DNA of 64,000 nucleotides from Prochlorococcus marinus XMU1410. Lineage in GTDB: Bacteria; Cyanobacteriota; Cyanobacteriia; PCC-6307; Cyanobiaceae. A program made the position numbers and the translations under genes. The DNA lies in assembly GCF_017696085.1 (NCBI RefSeq), contig NZ_JAAORH010000001.1, positions 744,001 to 808,000 on the forward strand. Direction: 5' to 3'. The notes under the pieces are model-generated. The model was not told the DNA's origin and searched no databases. It was given only the letters and a program-made list of their open reading frames with translations. Positions 1 to 8,485 of this stretch are shown here, in pieces; within the stretch, counting starts at the first letter, position 1, and each line of letters opens with the position of its first letter.

Positions 1-318
1 ACATTCCCAAAACATTTTTAATAAATCACTTACATCAATTTCCCTTTTATCCCATATAACTCTTACAACTTCTGAATGACCAGTTAAGCCGGAACAAACT
101 TCATAATAAGTTGGATTGTCTTTTTTCCCTCCAGCATAACCTACAGATGTTGTGATAACTCCAGGAAGTTTCCAAAAACATTTTTCAGCACCCCAAAAAC
201 AACCACATCCAAAAATTATTTCATCTTCTTCTACATTAGGATTTTTTTTGATATCTGTTTTTAAAATTCTATGTAATGAGTAAGCATCATTAGTTAAATT
301 TACCTCCTCATTATTCAT
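1..318 (-). CDS. msrA: Peptide methionine sulfoxide reductase A, 3' part beyond window edge
   Basis: Reduces methionine-S-sulfoxide in oxidatively damaged proteins, using thioredoxin as reductant. The first 106 residues are present and the frame is still open at base 1. Seen: the MsrA active-site motif GCFWG with the nucleophilic cysteine at about residue 40, followed by GYAGG and the [14 protein letters not shown] segment typical of the family. I chose the ATG at 318; an in-frame ATG at 342 would add eight residues (MFKFLKNI) and cannot be excluded. The family is very recognisable; only the C-terminus is missing. The next gene rightwards is on the same strand, about 60 bases away. Confidence 0.93.
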   Translation of the reverse strand, partial: MNNEEVNLTNDAYSLHRILKTDIKKNPNVEEDEIIFGCGCFWGAEKCFWKLPGVITTSVGYAGGKKDNPTYYEVCSGLTGHSEVVRVIWDKREIDVSDLLKMFWEC

Positions 319-379
319 AATGTTTTTCAGGAATTTAAACATAATTTAAATCATTTATTATAAGAAAAAAAATTTACTT

Positions 380-2125
380 TTAGCCCTTAACAATTCTGGT
401 AGCCAGTTCTCTATCCCAAAGTTGTTTATATAGTCCATTCACTTCTACTAAATCTTTATGAGACCCTTCTTGCACTATTCTTCCTTTATCCATTACTAAA
501 ACCCTATCACAGGTAGCTGCAACAGAAAGTTGGTGACTAATCATAATGATTGTTTTATTACTTCTATCACTCATTTCATCTATTATTCTTGCGGCTGTTT
601 TATTATCTACGCTTGCTAAAGCATCATCAAGAACAACAATAGGAGAATCAACAAGCAGTGCTCTTCCTAGTGCAGTTCTTTGCCTTTGTCCACCACTTAA
701 TGTAATACCTCTTTCACCAACAATAGTTTTAAACCTTTGTGGAAAACTATTGATATCGTCAATTAATCCAGCTTTTCTTGCGCTTTCTTTAACTAAATAT
801 TTAGAAGCATTAGGTTCTCCAAAACTTAGGTTTTCTGAGATTGTAGAAGTAAATAAGAATGCTTCTTGTGGTACGATTGAAATATTTTTTCTAAGATCGC
901 TTAATTTTAAAGTTTTTACATCAATTTCATCTAAAAATAATTGATTATCTGGTATTTCAATAGTCCGTCCTAGAGACTTTGCTAGTGTTGTCTTTCCACA
1001 ACCTACTGGGCCTACTATTGCAATGAGTTCTCCAGGATAAATTTTAAAATTAAGACTATTTAATGAATTAAATTTTGATCCTGGATACTTTATCGTTAAA
1101 TTTTTTGCTTCTAATAATCCTTTAATCTTTCTTTTTAAAAATTTAGTTTCTTCTCTATCAAAAATATTTGGGTTGTTCAGAAAGATTTCTTCAACACGAT
1201 CTAAACTTACTTGACCAAGTTGAAAAGTATTTAAGGTAAAACCTAATAGAGCTGTTGGGAAGACAAGTCTCTCTACGTAAAGAATTAAAGCTACTAATCC
1301 ACCTATAGAAATAAATCCACTCTCTAATTGAAAAGTTCCTAATGATAATAAAATTAATAATGAAATTGAGGAAATCCCTTGTAACAAAGGGAATAAGGTA
1401 CTCGCTGTTCTTGCAAGTTTGATCGCTGAATTTTGATAGGCATTATTATATATGTTAAATTCTTTTTTCTCAGCATTCTCTTGGGCATAAATTTTAATGG
1501 CGCTTATGCCAGATAGATCTTCTTGTATTAGATCACTAAGTTTTGATAATGATTCTTGTTGAGCTTTTCTTTGATTAACCATTCTTCCTCCAAATAGACT
1601 TACAATTCCAAGGATTAATGGAAAAATCATTAAAGCTGATATCGTTAATGTTTTATTAATCGAAAACATTGAAGGAATAGTGAATGAGTAAGCTAAAACA
1701 ATGTTGCACAAGCTTAAAACTGTAAAACCTAAAAGTCTTCTTATGTTTTCAACATCGCTTGTAGCTCTACTAATAATGTCTCCACTACCTTTTTTTTGGA
1801 TCCATTCTGGATCTTGAATAAGTAAATGGTCAAATAGTTTTTGACGAAGATTTACTTCTACTTTTCTACCTATTCCGAAGACAATCTGTCTAGAAAATAA
1901 TCTTATTAAACCCATACAAGTTGCTAAAAATATTAACCATAAAGATTTAGAAATAACAAAATCCGAAGAGAACCCATTTTGTAGTTGGTCAATTATATTT
2001 TTTACTTCTAAGGGTATAACAACACTTAGTATATTTACTATTAAGAGAGCTAAAGCTCCAAATAAGAATTCTTTTTTGTAAGGTCTTAGGTATTTAGATA
2101 TAACTTTTATCTTTAAATTTTTCAT
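380..2125 (-). CDS. ABC exporter half-transporter (MsbA/multidrug type)
   Basis: A 581-residue fused transmembrane and ATPase half-transporter of the ABCB type, expected to act as a homodimer exporting lipid or drug-like molecules across the cytoplasmic membrane. Seen: about six hydrophobic helices in the first 300 residues, then a complete nucleotide-binding domain with Walker A GPVGCGKTT, Q-loop (VPQEAF), signature LSGGQRQR, Walker B IVVLDDALASVD and H-loop ISHQ. The length is normal for the family and all ATPase motifs look intact. The substrate cannot be told from sequence; neighbours (msrA, DUF3288) give no hint. ATG start at 2125. Confidence 0.92.
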   Translation of the reverse strand: MKNLKIKVISKYLRPYKKEFLFGALALLIVNILSVVIPLEVKNIIDQLQNGFSSDFVISKSLWLIFLATCMGLIRLFSRQIVFGIGRKVEVNLRQKLFDHLLIQDPEWIQKKGSGDIISRATSDVENIRRLLGFTVLSLCNIVLAYSFTIPSMFSINKTLTISALMIFPLILGIVSLFGGRMVNQRKAQQESLSKLSDLIQEDLSGISAIKIYAQENAEKKEFNIYNNAYQNSAIKLARTASTLFPLLQGISSISLLILLSLGTFQLESGFISIGGLVALILYVERLVFPTALLGFTLNTFQLGQVSLDRVEEIFLNNPNIFDREETKFLKRKIKGLLEAKNLTIKYPGSKFNSLNSLNFKIYPGELIAIVGPVGCGKTTLAKSLGRTIEIPDNQLFLDEIDVKTLKLSDLRKNISIVPQEAFLFTSTISENLSFGEPNASKYLVKESARKAGLIDDINSFPQRFKTIVGERGITLSGGQRQRTALGRALLVDSPIVVLDDALASVDNKTAARIIDEMSDRSNKTIIMISHQLSVAATCDRVLVMDKGRIVQEGSHKDLVEVNGLYKQLWDRELATRIVKG

Positions 2126-2205
2126 TTTATTTTGCCGATATGATTAAGATAATGTTTCATTTTTGAATATGTGAGCTAATTTTATAAATGATTCAGTATT
2201 TATTT

Positions 2206-2502
2206 ATGGGTAACGAGCAAACTCATCCTTTACATGAAACAGACAAAAACATTATAGATTCCCTTATCACTAAAAAAACACCAGAAGATATTGACTATAT
2301 AAATTTAGCTAGATTAATAAATCGTTATACCAATTTCCCAGGAGAAATTGAAATTAAAAACGATATTGAAAAAATTTTAAATTTTTGGAAGATCACTAAA
2401 AATGAACTTTTTTCAAAAACAAAAATTATTTGGTCAAAAAGCTTCAGGCCTTCTAATACAAATAAAGATTTAGTTGGCTCAGGTTTTGATACCTCAAATT
2501 GA
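2206..2502 (+). CDS. DUF3288 family cyanobacterial protein
   Basis: Small soluble protein of 98 residues. The pattern QxHPL near the N-terminus, then NLARLxxRYxxFPG and ILxFWKITxxELFxKT matches the cyanobacteria-only DUF3288 family, whose function is unknown. I prefer the ATG at 2206 (MGNEQTHPLHE), because the conserved part begins there; an in-frame ATG at 2188 would add MIQYLF. The gene sits 33 bases ahead of trpD on the same strand and may be cotranscribed with it. No membrane segment or signal peptide. Confidence 0.8.
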   Translation: MGNEQTHPLHETDKNIIDSLITKKTPEDIDYINLARLINRYTNFPGEIEIKNDIEKILNFWKITKNELFSKTKIIWSKSFRPSNTNKDLVGSGFDTSN

Positions 2503-2535
2503 ATTTTATCTGCATAATTTTTCTTCCATAAATAA

Positions 2536-3570
2536 ATGTCTTCTAATCTATCAAACTCTGAAATCCTAAATAATTTGTTGGAGGGAAAAGACCTTGATGA
2601 ATTAACTTCTAGATCTTTAATGCAAAGATGGCTTAATGATGAAATTTCAGATGTTGAAACTGGAGCTTTTTTGAGTGCTTTGAGAGCAAAAAGTTCTACA
2701 GGTGTCGAATTAAGTTCTATGGCTGAGGAACTCTTAAATGTTTGCGAATTGCCAGTAGCAAGACCAAATTTGTATTTGGTAGATACTTGTGGAACAGGGG
2801 GTGATGGAGCTAATACATTCAATATTTCAACTGCAGTTGCATTTGTTGCAGCGTCTTGTGGGGTAAAAATTGCAAAACACGGAAATAAAAGTGCTAGTGG
2901 AAAAGTTGGCTCTGCTGATGTTTTGTTGAATCTCGGTTTGAATTTAAATTGTTCATTAGAAAAAGTAATCAAAGCTGTAAGTGAAATTGGAATAACTTTT
3001 TTGTTCGCACCTGTTTGGCATAAATCTTTAATAAAACTTGCTCCACTAAGAAAGACTCTTGGCATAAGGACAGTATTTAATCAACTTGGACCATTGGTAA
3101 ATCCTTTAAGACCCAATGCACAAGTTTTGGGTGTTGCCTCTGAGGATCTTTTAAAACCTATGGGAAGTGCGCTTTTAAAATTGGGTATGAATAGAGCAAT
3201 AGTCGTTCATGGGTTTGGCGGACTTGATGAGGCTTCGCTTCAAGGAGAAAATAAATTAGTGTTTGTTGAAAATGGTGAATTACGGTTTTCCAAAATAAAT
3301 ATTTCAAATTTTAATTATGAAAATATTCCTAACGAAAAGCTTGTGGTTTCTGATCTTGAGTCTAACGAAAAAATATTAAAGTCTGTTTTAAATGGCTCTG
3401 GACAAAAATCTCATATAGATGTTGTTGCCTTGAATGCTGCTCTAGTGCTTTGGGCAGCAGGAATTGAGGATGATTTAAATGAAGGTTTTAATAAAGCTTT
3501 ATTTTCGATTAATCAAGGAGATCCTTGGAAAAAGTTTTTACTATTAAAAAATTATTTGTCTGCAAATTAA
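2536..3570 (+). CDS. trpD: Anthranilate phosphoribosyltransferase
   Basis: Second step of tryptophan synthesis: transfers phosphoribosyl from PRPP to anthranilate. 344 residues, the usual length. Seen: a helical N-terminal part, the PRPP-binding glycine-rich motif [17 protein letters not shown] at about residue 84, and [20 protein letters not shown], both diagnostic of TrpD. The gene is followed by carA after 14 bases, so the two are probably cotranscribed. Nothing unusual; no attenuator-like leader peptide is visible upstream. Confidence 0.97.
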   Translation: MSSNLSNSEILNNLLEGKDLDELTSRSLMQRWLNDEISDVETGAFLSALRAKSSTGVELSSMAEELLNVCELPVARPNLYLVDTCGTGGDGANTFNISTAVAFVAASCGVKIAKHGNKSASGKVGSADVLLNLGLNLNCSLEKVIKAVSEIGITFLFAPVWHKSLIKLAPLRKTLGIRTVFNQLGPLVNPLRPNAQVLGVASEDLLKPMGSALLKLGMNRAIVVHGFGGLDEASLQGENKLVFVENGELRFSKINISNFNYENIPNEKLVVSDLESNEKILKSVLNGSGQKSHIDVVALNAALVLWAAGIEDDLNEGFNKALFSINQGDPWKKFLLLKNYLSAN

Positions 3571-3584
3571 TTAATTTCAAATTG

Positions 3585-4724
3585 ATGATGAATCCATATA
3601 AAAAAAACGCAAAATTAGTTTTAAGAAATGGAATTGTATTCCCTGGATTTTATTTTGGTGCTTCTGGGACTGCTATTGGTGAAATAGTCTTTAATACTGG
3701 TATGACGGGGTATCAAGAAGTTATTACTGATCCAAGTTATTACGGACAGATATTAACTTTCACATATCCAGAGATTGGAAATACAGGGATTAATTTTGAA
3801 GATTCAGAGTCTAATACTAATGTTAAAGGGATAATTGTTAGAAATTTTTCATCTAATAAAAGCAATTGGAGATCTAAAAAGAGTTTTAATCAATGGTTAG
3901 TAGAAAAAAACATTGTAGGTCTATATGGAATTGATACTAGAGCTCTTGTTAAAATTTTAAGATCTAGTGGTTCTATGAATGGAATTATTACCTCTGAAGA
4001 TAAAAATGTAGAAAGTTGTTTAAAGATAATTCATGATACGCCAAAGATGGAGGGGTTAAATTTATCAAAATTACTTTCAACAAAGCAACAATATTCATGG
4101 AAAAGTCATACACAAACAAATTTTGATTTAAGAAAAAGATATGTTGAATCGTCAGAAAAATTAAAGGTAGTAGCAATTGATTTTGGAATTAAAAATTCAA
4201 TTCTTAATAGACTTGTATCCCATGGTTGTGAAGTTTTGGTGTTGCCTTCTGGATCTTCACTAAATGATGTTATGTCTAACAAGCCAGATGGTATTTTTTT
4301 CTCAAACGGTCCAGGCGATCCTTCTTCTGTTTCTGAAGGTATAGACTTAGCAAAATCACTTATTGAATATGGAGAAATACCTATGTTTGGTATTTGCCTT
4401 GGTCACCAAATATTTGGTTTAGCATTAGGAGGAAAAACTTATAAATTACCTTTTGGACATCGTGGTTTAAATCACCCTTGTGGTGAAAATAATAAAATTG
4501 AGATAACTAGCCAGAATCATGGTTTTGCTATTGATCCTAATTCTCTTTCAAAGGACATAGTAAGAATATCTCATTACAACTTAAACGATAATACTGTTGC
4601 TGGCCTAGAAGTTAATAATAAGCCAATATTTAGTGTTCAATATCATCCAGAAGCTGGACCTGGCCCACATGATTCAGATTATTTATTTAAAAAATTTGTT
4701 TCTCTAATGTTAGAAAGATGTTGA
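3585..4724 (+). CDS. carA: Carbamoyl-phosphate synthase small (glutaminase) subunit
   Basis: Hydrolyses glutamine and channels ammonia to CarB for carbamoyl phosphate, feeding arginine and pyrimidines. Seen: the CarA N-terminal domain (FYFGASGTAIGEIVFNTGMT), then a class I glutaminase domain with nucleophile motif GICLGHQIFGLALGG and the HPEAGPGPHD histidine-glutamate pair near the C-terminus. I chose the ATG pair at 3585/3588, just after the trpD stop; a longer reading from 3525 overlaps trpD and adds residues not typical of CarA. carB is not in the window. Confidence 0.96.
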   Translation: MMNPYKKNAKLVLRNGIVFPGFYFGASGTAIGEIVFNTGMTGYQEVITDPSYYGQILTFTYPEIGNTGINFEDSESNTNVKGIIVRNFSSNKSNWRSKKSFNQWLVEKNIVGLYGIDTRALVKILRSSGSMNGIITSEDKNVESCLKIIHDTPKMEGLNLSKLLSTKQQYSWKSHTQTNFDLRKRYVESSEKLKVVAIDFGIKNSILNRLVSHGCEVLVLPSGSSLNDVMSNKPDGIFFSNGPGDPSSVSEGIDLAKSLIEYGEIPMFGICLGHQIFGLALGGKTYKLPFGHRGLNHPCGENNKIEITSQNHGFAIDPNSLSKDIVRISHYNLNDNTVAGLEVNNKPIFSVQYHPEAGPGPHDSDYLFKKFVSLMLERC

Positions 4725-4774
4725 CATATTGTATTCTTTTGATTTGATAATTACATTTGGTACATTAATTTATT

Positions 4775-4780
4775 GGAGGT
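4775..4780 (+). promoter_or_regulatory. Strong Shine-Dalgarno that decides a non-AUG start
   Basis: GGAGGT, a full match to the anti-Shine-Dalgarno core of 16S rRNA, lies 5 bases before an ATC and 8 bases before an ATA in the frame of the STAS protein. An in-frame TAG at 4783-4785 closes the frame immediately upstream, so initiation must occur between here and the first conserved residues. Confidence 0.6.
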
Positions 4781-4788
4781 ATTAGATC

Positions 4789-5151
4789 ATAGAAGATTTC
4801 CAGAAGTTAACGGTTTCTTTAAGAGGAAACCTTGAGATTAAAACAAACATTATTGTTTTTACTTTTAAGGGCCAACTTGATGCTTTCTCAGAAAAACAAT
4901 TTAAGACTTTCGTTACTAATAACCTAAAAAATGAGCTTCCATTAGTAATTGATCTTACAAAAATAGATTTTTTAGATTCCTCGGGTCTTGGGGCTCTTGT
5001 TCAGACTGCTAAAGAATGCAAAAAGGCTAATCTTGGCTTTTCTGTCGTTGGCAATTCTAGAGTAGCCCAAACAATTAAACTTGTTCGTTTAGGGGATTTT
5101 CTTAACTTGAACTCAAGTCTTGAAGATGCATTAAATTATTTAAAAAATTGA
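4789..5151 (+). CDS. STAS-domain anti-sigma factor antagonist, ATA or ATC start
   Basis: About 120 residues forming a complete STAS domain of the SpoIIAA/RsbV type, which in partner-switching systems binds and inactivates an RsbW-like kinase. Seen: LRGNLE at the N-terminus, the central VIDLTKIDFLDSSGLGALV with the phosphoacceptor-type serine at about residue 64, and FSVVGNSRVAQTIKLVRLGD. The frame contains no ATG, GTG or TTG ahead of the conserved region: it opens after TAG at 4783, and the first codons are ATC ATA GAA GAT TTC. With GGAGGT upstream, ATA (giving MEDFQKL) or ATC is the likely start. It overlaps the TTG of the next gene. A partner kinase lies at 29134-29568. Confidence 0.85.
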   Translation: MEDFQKLTVSLRGNLEIKTNIIVFTFKGQLDAFSEKQFKTFVTNNLKNELPLVIDLTKIDFLDSSGLGALVQTAKECKKANLGFSVVGNSRVAQTIKLVRLGDFLNLNSSLEDALNYLKN

Positions 5152-5546
5152 ATTATTGGATTCAGAACTTGGTTCCATATGGATCTCCCGAGGATATAGG
5201 TGTTATTCAACTTGCTTGGCTTGGAGATTCGGTATGGGAACTTCATCAAAGACTAAAACATGTTCATTACCCTTTAAAATCTAAAGATCTCCATTTATCT
5301 GTAGTAAACGAAGTAAAAGCAAAATCTCAATCAAAATCATTAAGTCAAATTGAACATTTGTTAAATTCAAATGAAATTGATCTAATTAGGCGTGCTAGAA
5401 ATAAAACAAAAAGATATCCAAAGTCTTCAGACCCTACCATATATTCAAGAGCAACTGGTTTTGAAACTCTCATTGGCTGGCTATTTTTAAAAGATCCTCA
5501 AAGATTATCAACACTTTTTGAATATTTAGAATTAAAAATGAATTGA
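5148..5546 (+). CDS. mrnC: Mini-ribonuclease III
   Basis: A stand-alone RNase III catalytic domain without a double-stranded-RNA-binding domain; the family matures 23S rRNA precursor ends. 132 residues. Seen: IQLAWLGDSVWELHQR (the GD...E acid motif), LSVVNEVKAKSQS, RRARNKTK and YSRATGFETLIGWLFL, in the order expected for Mini-III. The start is TTG at 5148, overlapping the STAS stop codon by four bases (TTGA), which suggests translational coupling. The next gene, an rRNA-type methyltransferase, starts 4 bases after the stop, so an RNA-maturation operon is likely. Confidence 0.9.
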   Translation: MNYWIQNLVPYGSPEDIGVIQLAWLGDSVWELHQRLKHVHYPLKSKDLHLSVVNEVKAKSQSKSLSQIEHLLNSNEIDLIRRARNKTKRYPKSSDPTIYSRATGFETLIGWLFLKDPQRLSTLFEYLELKMN

Positions 5547-5550
5547 ACCT

Positions 5551-6555
5551 ATGAAAAAATCCTCAAAAAAAAATTTTTCTGAAAAGAATAATAAAGATAA
5601 TAAAAAAAATTCAGATTTTGGTTATTACTCAAAAAATACAAATCCTTCAGAAAAAAATACAAGATTTTTGAACAATTCTTATAAAGATAAAAATTTTGAA
5701 AAGTTCAATAAAAATGATAAAGGTAATACTTTTTCATCTTCAAATAGAAGAAAGCCAATATTTAAATCTAATAAAGAATTTTCTAATAAAAATCTTGATA
5801 ATCATCAAGAGTTTACAAGTAAGAAGAATTTTGATGATTGGATATGGGGTAAACATTCGGTTTATGAGGCTCTTATTAATGAAAGAGCGATAAATAGGAT
5901 TTGGTGCACTTCGGAAATCTATTCTTCAGACAAATTCTATATTTTGCTTAAGGAGATTAAATTAAAAGGAGTCCTAATTGAAGAAGTTTCATGGAACAGA
6001 CTTGCGCAATTGACTAATGGTGCTTCACATCAAGGTATCGCATTGCAGTTAGCATGCTCTAAAACCATATCCTTAGAAAAATTAATCGATTTTTCTAAAC
6101 ACAACTGTGCAAATCCTATAATACTTGCATTAGACGGTATAACTGATCCACATAATGTTGGTGCGATTATAAGATCAGCGGAAGCATTTGATTGCAAGGG
6201 TATCATCATTCCTCAGAGAAGATCTGCTGGATTGACTGGAACAGTCGCCAAGGTAGCTGCAGGGGCCTTAGAACACTTACAAGTAAGTAGGGTTGTTAAT
6301 TTAAATAGAGCACTTGAGGAGCTTAAGAAAAATGGTTTTCTTGTCGTTGGCTTATCTGGAGATGGTCAATTATCCATATCAAATTTTTTAGAAAAAGCAC
6401 CTTTGGTAGTTATAGTCGGATCTGAAGATAAAGGTATTTCTTTGCTTACTCAAAATAAATGTGATTATCTGTTAAGTATCCCTCTTAAAGGTAAAACTTC
6501 AAGTTTAAATGCCTCAGTGGCTGCTGCCATATCACTATTTCACTTTACAAGTTAA
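5551..6555 (+). CDS. SpoU-family RNA 2'-O-methyltransferase, RlmB-like, with disordered N-terminus
   Basis: TrmH/RlmB-type enzyme using S-adenosylmethionine to methylate ribose of 23S rRNA or tRNA. 334 residues. The first ~95 are a Lys/Asn/Ser/Phe-rich low-complexity tail with no resemblance to the family core. The core begins at DWIWGKHSVYEALINER (RlmB substrate-binding domain) and ends in the SPOUT knot with ALDGITDPHNVGAIIRSAEAF, IVGSEDKGIS and SIPLKGKTSSLNASVAAAI. RlmB (G2251 Um) is the closest role, but the substrate is inferred. Four bases after mrnC. Confidence 0.9.
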   Translation: MKKSSKKNFSEKNNKDNKKNSDFGYYSKNTNPSEKNTRFLNNSYKDKNFEKFNKNDKGNTFSSSNRRKPIFKSNKEFSNKNLDNHQEFTSKKNFDDWIWGKHSVYEALINERAINRIWCTSEIYSSDKFYILLKEIKLKGVLIEEVSWNRLAQLTNGASHQGIALQLACSKTISLEKLIDFSKHNCANPIILALDGITDPHNVGAIIRSAEAFDCKGIIIPQRRSAGLTGTVAKVAAGALEHLQVSRVVNLNRALEELKKNGFLVVGLSGDGQLSISNFLEKAPLVVIVGSEDKGISLLTQNKCDYLLSIPLKGKTSSLNASVAAAISLFHFTS

Positions 6556-6706
6556 TAATTTTATTTGTTAATAATGATTTTTATTAAACGTCCCTAAAAT
6601 GTTGTTGTTTCAATACATTTATATGATTAATAAAAATTTATTGAATTTTCACTACAAAATTGTATAGAATTTAACAAGAATTGATGGTCTATATGGCCAA
6701 AAAAAT

Positions 6707-6922
6707 TTGATAAGAAATTTTGGAAACAAACTCGGTTTAGCTTGGTGGGCTAAGATTGAGACAGAACAACCTGGTGGAACTTACTGGTTCGGCCCATTTA
6801 TTACTAAACGTAGTTTAAAAGAAAATATTACTTCTTTTATTAAAGATTTATCTGATGAAGGGTCTATAAATATTAAACATAGTTTAGTTCGTTGCAAAAA
6901 AGAAGAACCATTAACTGTTTGA
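6707..6922 (+). CDS. DUF1816 family cyanobacterial protein, start uncertain
   Basis: A small protein (about 71 residues) with the compact pattern NKLGLAWWAKIET...GGTYWFGPFITKRSL typical of the cyanobacterial DUF1816 family; function unknown. The only in-frame start is TTG at 6707. A better-looking ATG at 6693 (ATG GCC followed by seven A) is in another frame and hits TGA after five codons; one more A in the run would join it to this frame as MAKKNLIRNFG. So either the TTG is used, there is a slip in the A-run, or the sequence has an indel. A possible -10 element, TATAGA/TAGAAT, lies near 6663-6670. Confidence 0.72.
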   Translation: MIRNFGNKLGLAWWAKIETEQPGGTYWFGPFITKRSLKENITSFIKDLSDEGSINIKHSLVRCKKEEPLTV

Positions 6923-6952
6923 TAACAGTAATTTTAAGAAATAAATTAAGAA

Positions 6953-8401
6953 ATGAATTTTAATTCTTTAAGAAAGGAAATTATAAGCAAGAATGCTTCT
7001 GTTAAGGAATTAGTTAATGATATTTTTGCCAAAATCGATCATAAAGATCCAGAAATTAACTCATATATTTGTACTACAAAAGAAAATGCTATTGCGCAAG
7101 CTGAGAAAATTGATAAATTAATTCAAAATAAAGAAAAACTTCCCCCTCTTGCGGGGATGCCAATTGCAATAAAGGACAATATTTGCACCAAAGGAGTTGC
7201 AACAACTTGTGCAAGTAAAATGCTCAAGAACTTTGTTGCTCCTTATGAATCCACAGCATCAAGTAAATTATGGTCTTCAGGGGGGATTTGTTTAGGAAAA
7301 ACAAATTTAGACGAATTTGCAATGGGCAGTTCTACGGAAACTTCTGTATTTGGTGTCACTTCAAATCCTTGGGATATTAATAGAGTACCAGGTGGAAGTT
7401 CAGGCGGTAGTGCTGCCTCAGTTGCTGCTGGTTTTTGTGTGGCGGCTATAGGTTCTGACACAGGAGGATCAATTAGGCAACCAGCTTCTTTTTGTGGTGT
7501 CGTAGGTCTTAAACCTACTTATGGCAGAGTTAGCAGATGGGGACTGGTAGCATTTGCTAGCTCTCTTGATCAAATTGGCCCAATTACAAATACTGTCTCA
7601 GATGCAGCTGAAATTCTTTATTTAATTTCTGGTAAAGACCCCTTTGACTCAACAAGTCTTGATAAACCAGTATCAAATTATTTGACTGATTTAAATAAAT
7701 CCATAAAGGGCTTAAAGATTGGAATCATTAAAGAATGTTTTGAACATCCAGGCCTTAATCAAGAAGTTAAAGAATCTGTTCTTTCTGGAGTTGATAGATT
7801 CAAAACACTAGGAGCAGAAATTATCGAAGTTGAATGTCCTCGATTTAATGATGGAATTGCGACTTATTATGTCATAGCACCATCAGAAGCTTCAGCAAAT
7901 TTAGCTAGATATGATGGAGTTAAATATGGCTACAGATCGAATGAAGGTTCAAATCTTATAGATATGACTTCAAAAAGTAGGGCTGAAGGTTTTGGAGATG
8001 AAGTACAAAGAAGAATTTTGATAGGAACGTATGCTTTGTCAGCTGGATACAGTGATGCCTATTATAAGAAGGCACAAAAAGTTAGGACACTTATAAGAAA
8101 AGATTTTGATAATGCTTTTAAGAAAGTAGATGTTTTATTGACCCCAACTTGCCCAACCACTGCTTTTTTGAAGGGTGATTTCATCAATGATCCACTTGCA
8201 ATGTATTTGTCTGATCTATTAACTGTTCCTGTTAATTTAGCAGGCCTCCCAGCAATAAGTATTCCTTGTGGTTTTGATACTAAAGGATTACCTATAGGAT
8301 TGCAATTAATAGGTAATGTTTTAGAGGAGGATAGAATATTGAATGCAGCAAATATGTTTGAAATTGATGCTCAGGTGATTAAGGATAGACCTTTATTCTG
8401 A
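6953..8401 (+). CDS. gatA: Aspartyl/glutamyl-tRNA amidotransferase subunit A
   Basis: Glutaminase subunit of GatCAB, which converts mischarged Glu-tRNA(Gln) (and Asp-tRNA(Asn)) to the correct amide; expected in cyanobacteria, which lack GlnRS. 482 residues, full length. Seen: the amidase-signature Ser-cisSer-Lys triad in AIKDN (lysine), [15 protein letters not shown] and [12 protein letters not shown], and the GLP motifs of the C-terminal half. gatB and gatC are not in this window. Starts at ATG 6953, 30 bases after the DUF1816 gene, and is followed by dnaE. Confidence 0.97.
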   Translation: MNFNSLRKEIISKNASVKELVNDIFAKIDHKDPEINSYICTTKENAIAQAEKIDKLIQNKEKLPPLAGMPIAIKDNICTKGVATTCASKMLKNFVAPYESTASSKLWSSGGICLGKTNLDEFAMGSSTETSVFGVTSNPWDINRVPGGSSGGSAASVAAGFCVAAIGSDTGGSIRQPASFCGVVGLKPTYGRVSRWGLVAFASSLDQIGPITNTVSDAAEILYLISGKDPFDSTSLDKPVSNYLTDLNKSIKGLKIGIIKECFEHPGLNQEVKESVLSGVDRFKTLGAEIIEVECPRFNDGIATYYVIAPSEASANLARYDGVKYGYRSNEGSNLIDMTSKSRAEGFGDEVQRRILIGTYALSAGYSDAYYKKAQKVRTLIRKDFDNAFKKVDVLLTPTCPTTAFLKGDFINDPLAMYLSDLLTVPVNLAGLPAISIPCGFDTKGLPIGLQLIGNVLEEDRILNAANMFEIDAQVIKDRPLF

Positions 8402-8485
8402 ATTTGAATTAATAATTAATTTGTAATCACAAAATATAGATCTTTTTGAAATTTTCTCTATCTTATATATATAAATTATTTCAAT

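Noticed and set aside
546-944. Open frame on the + strand within the ABC exporter gene
   Set aside because: It is antisense to the intact ATPase domain, has no domain of its own and has a composition expected from reading the opposite strand.
2325-3065. Long minus-strand frame over DUF3288 and trpD
   Set aside because: Both genes on the + strand have clear family motifs across the same bases; the frame is a shadow.
3525-3584. Upstream extension of carA overlapping trpD
   Set aside because: The 20 extra residues are an out-of-frame reading of the TrpD end and CarA proteins begin near the ATG at 3585.
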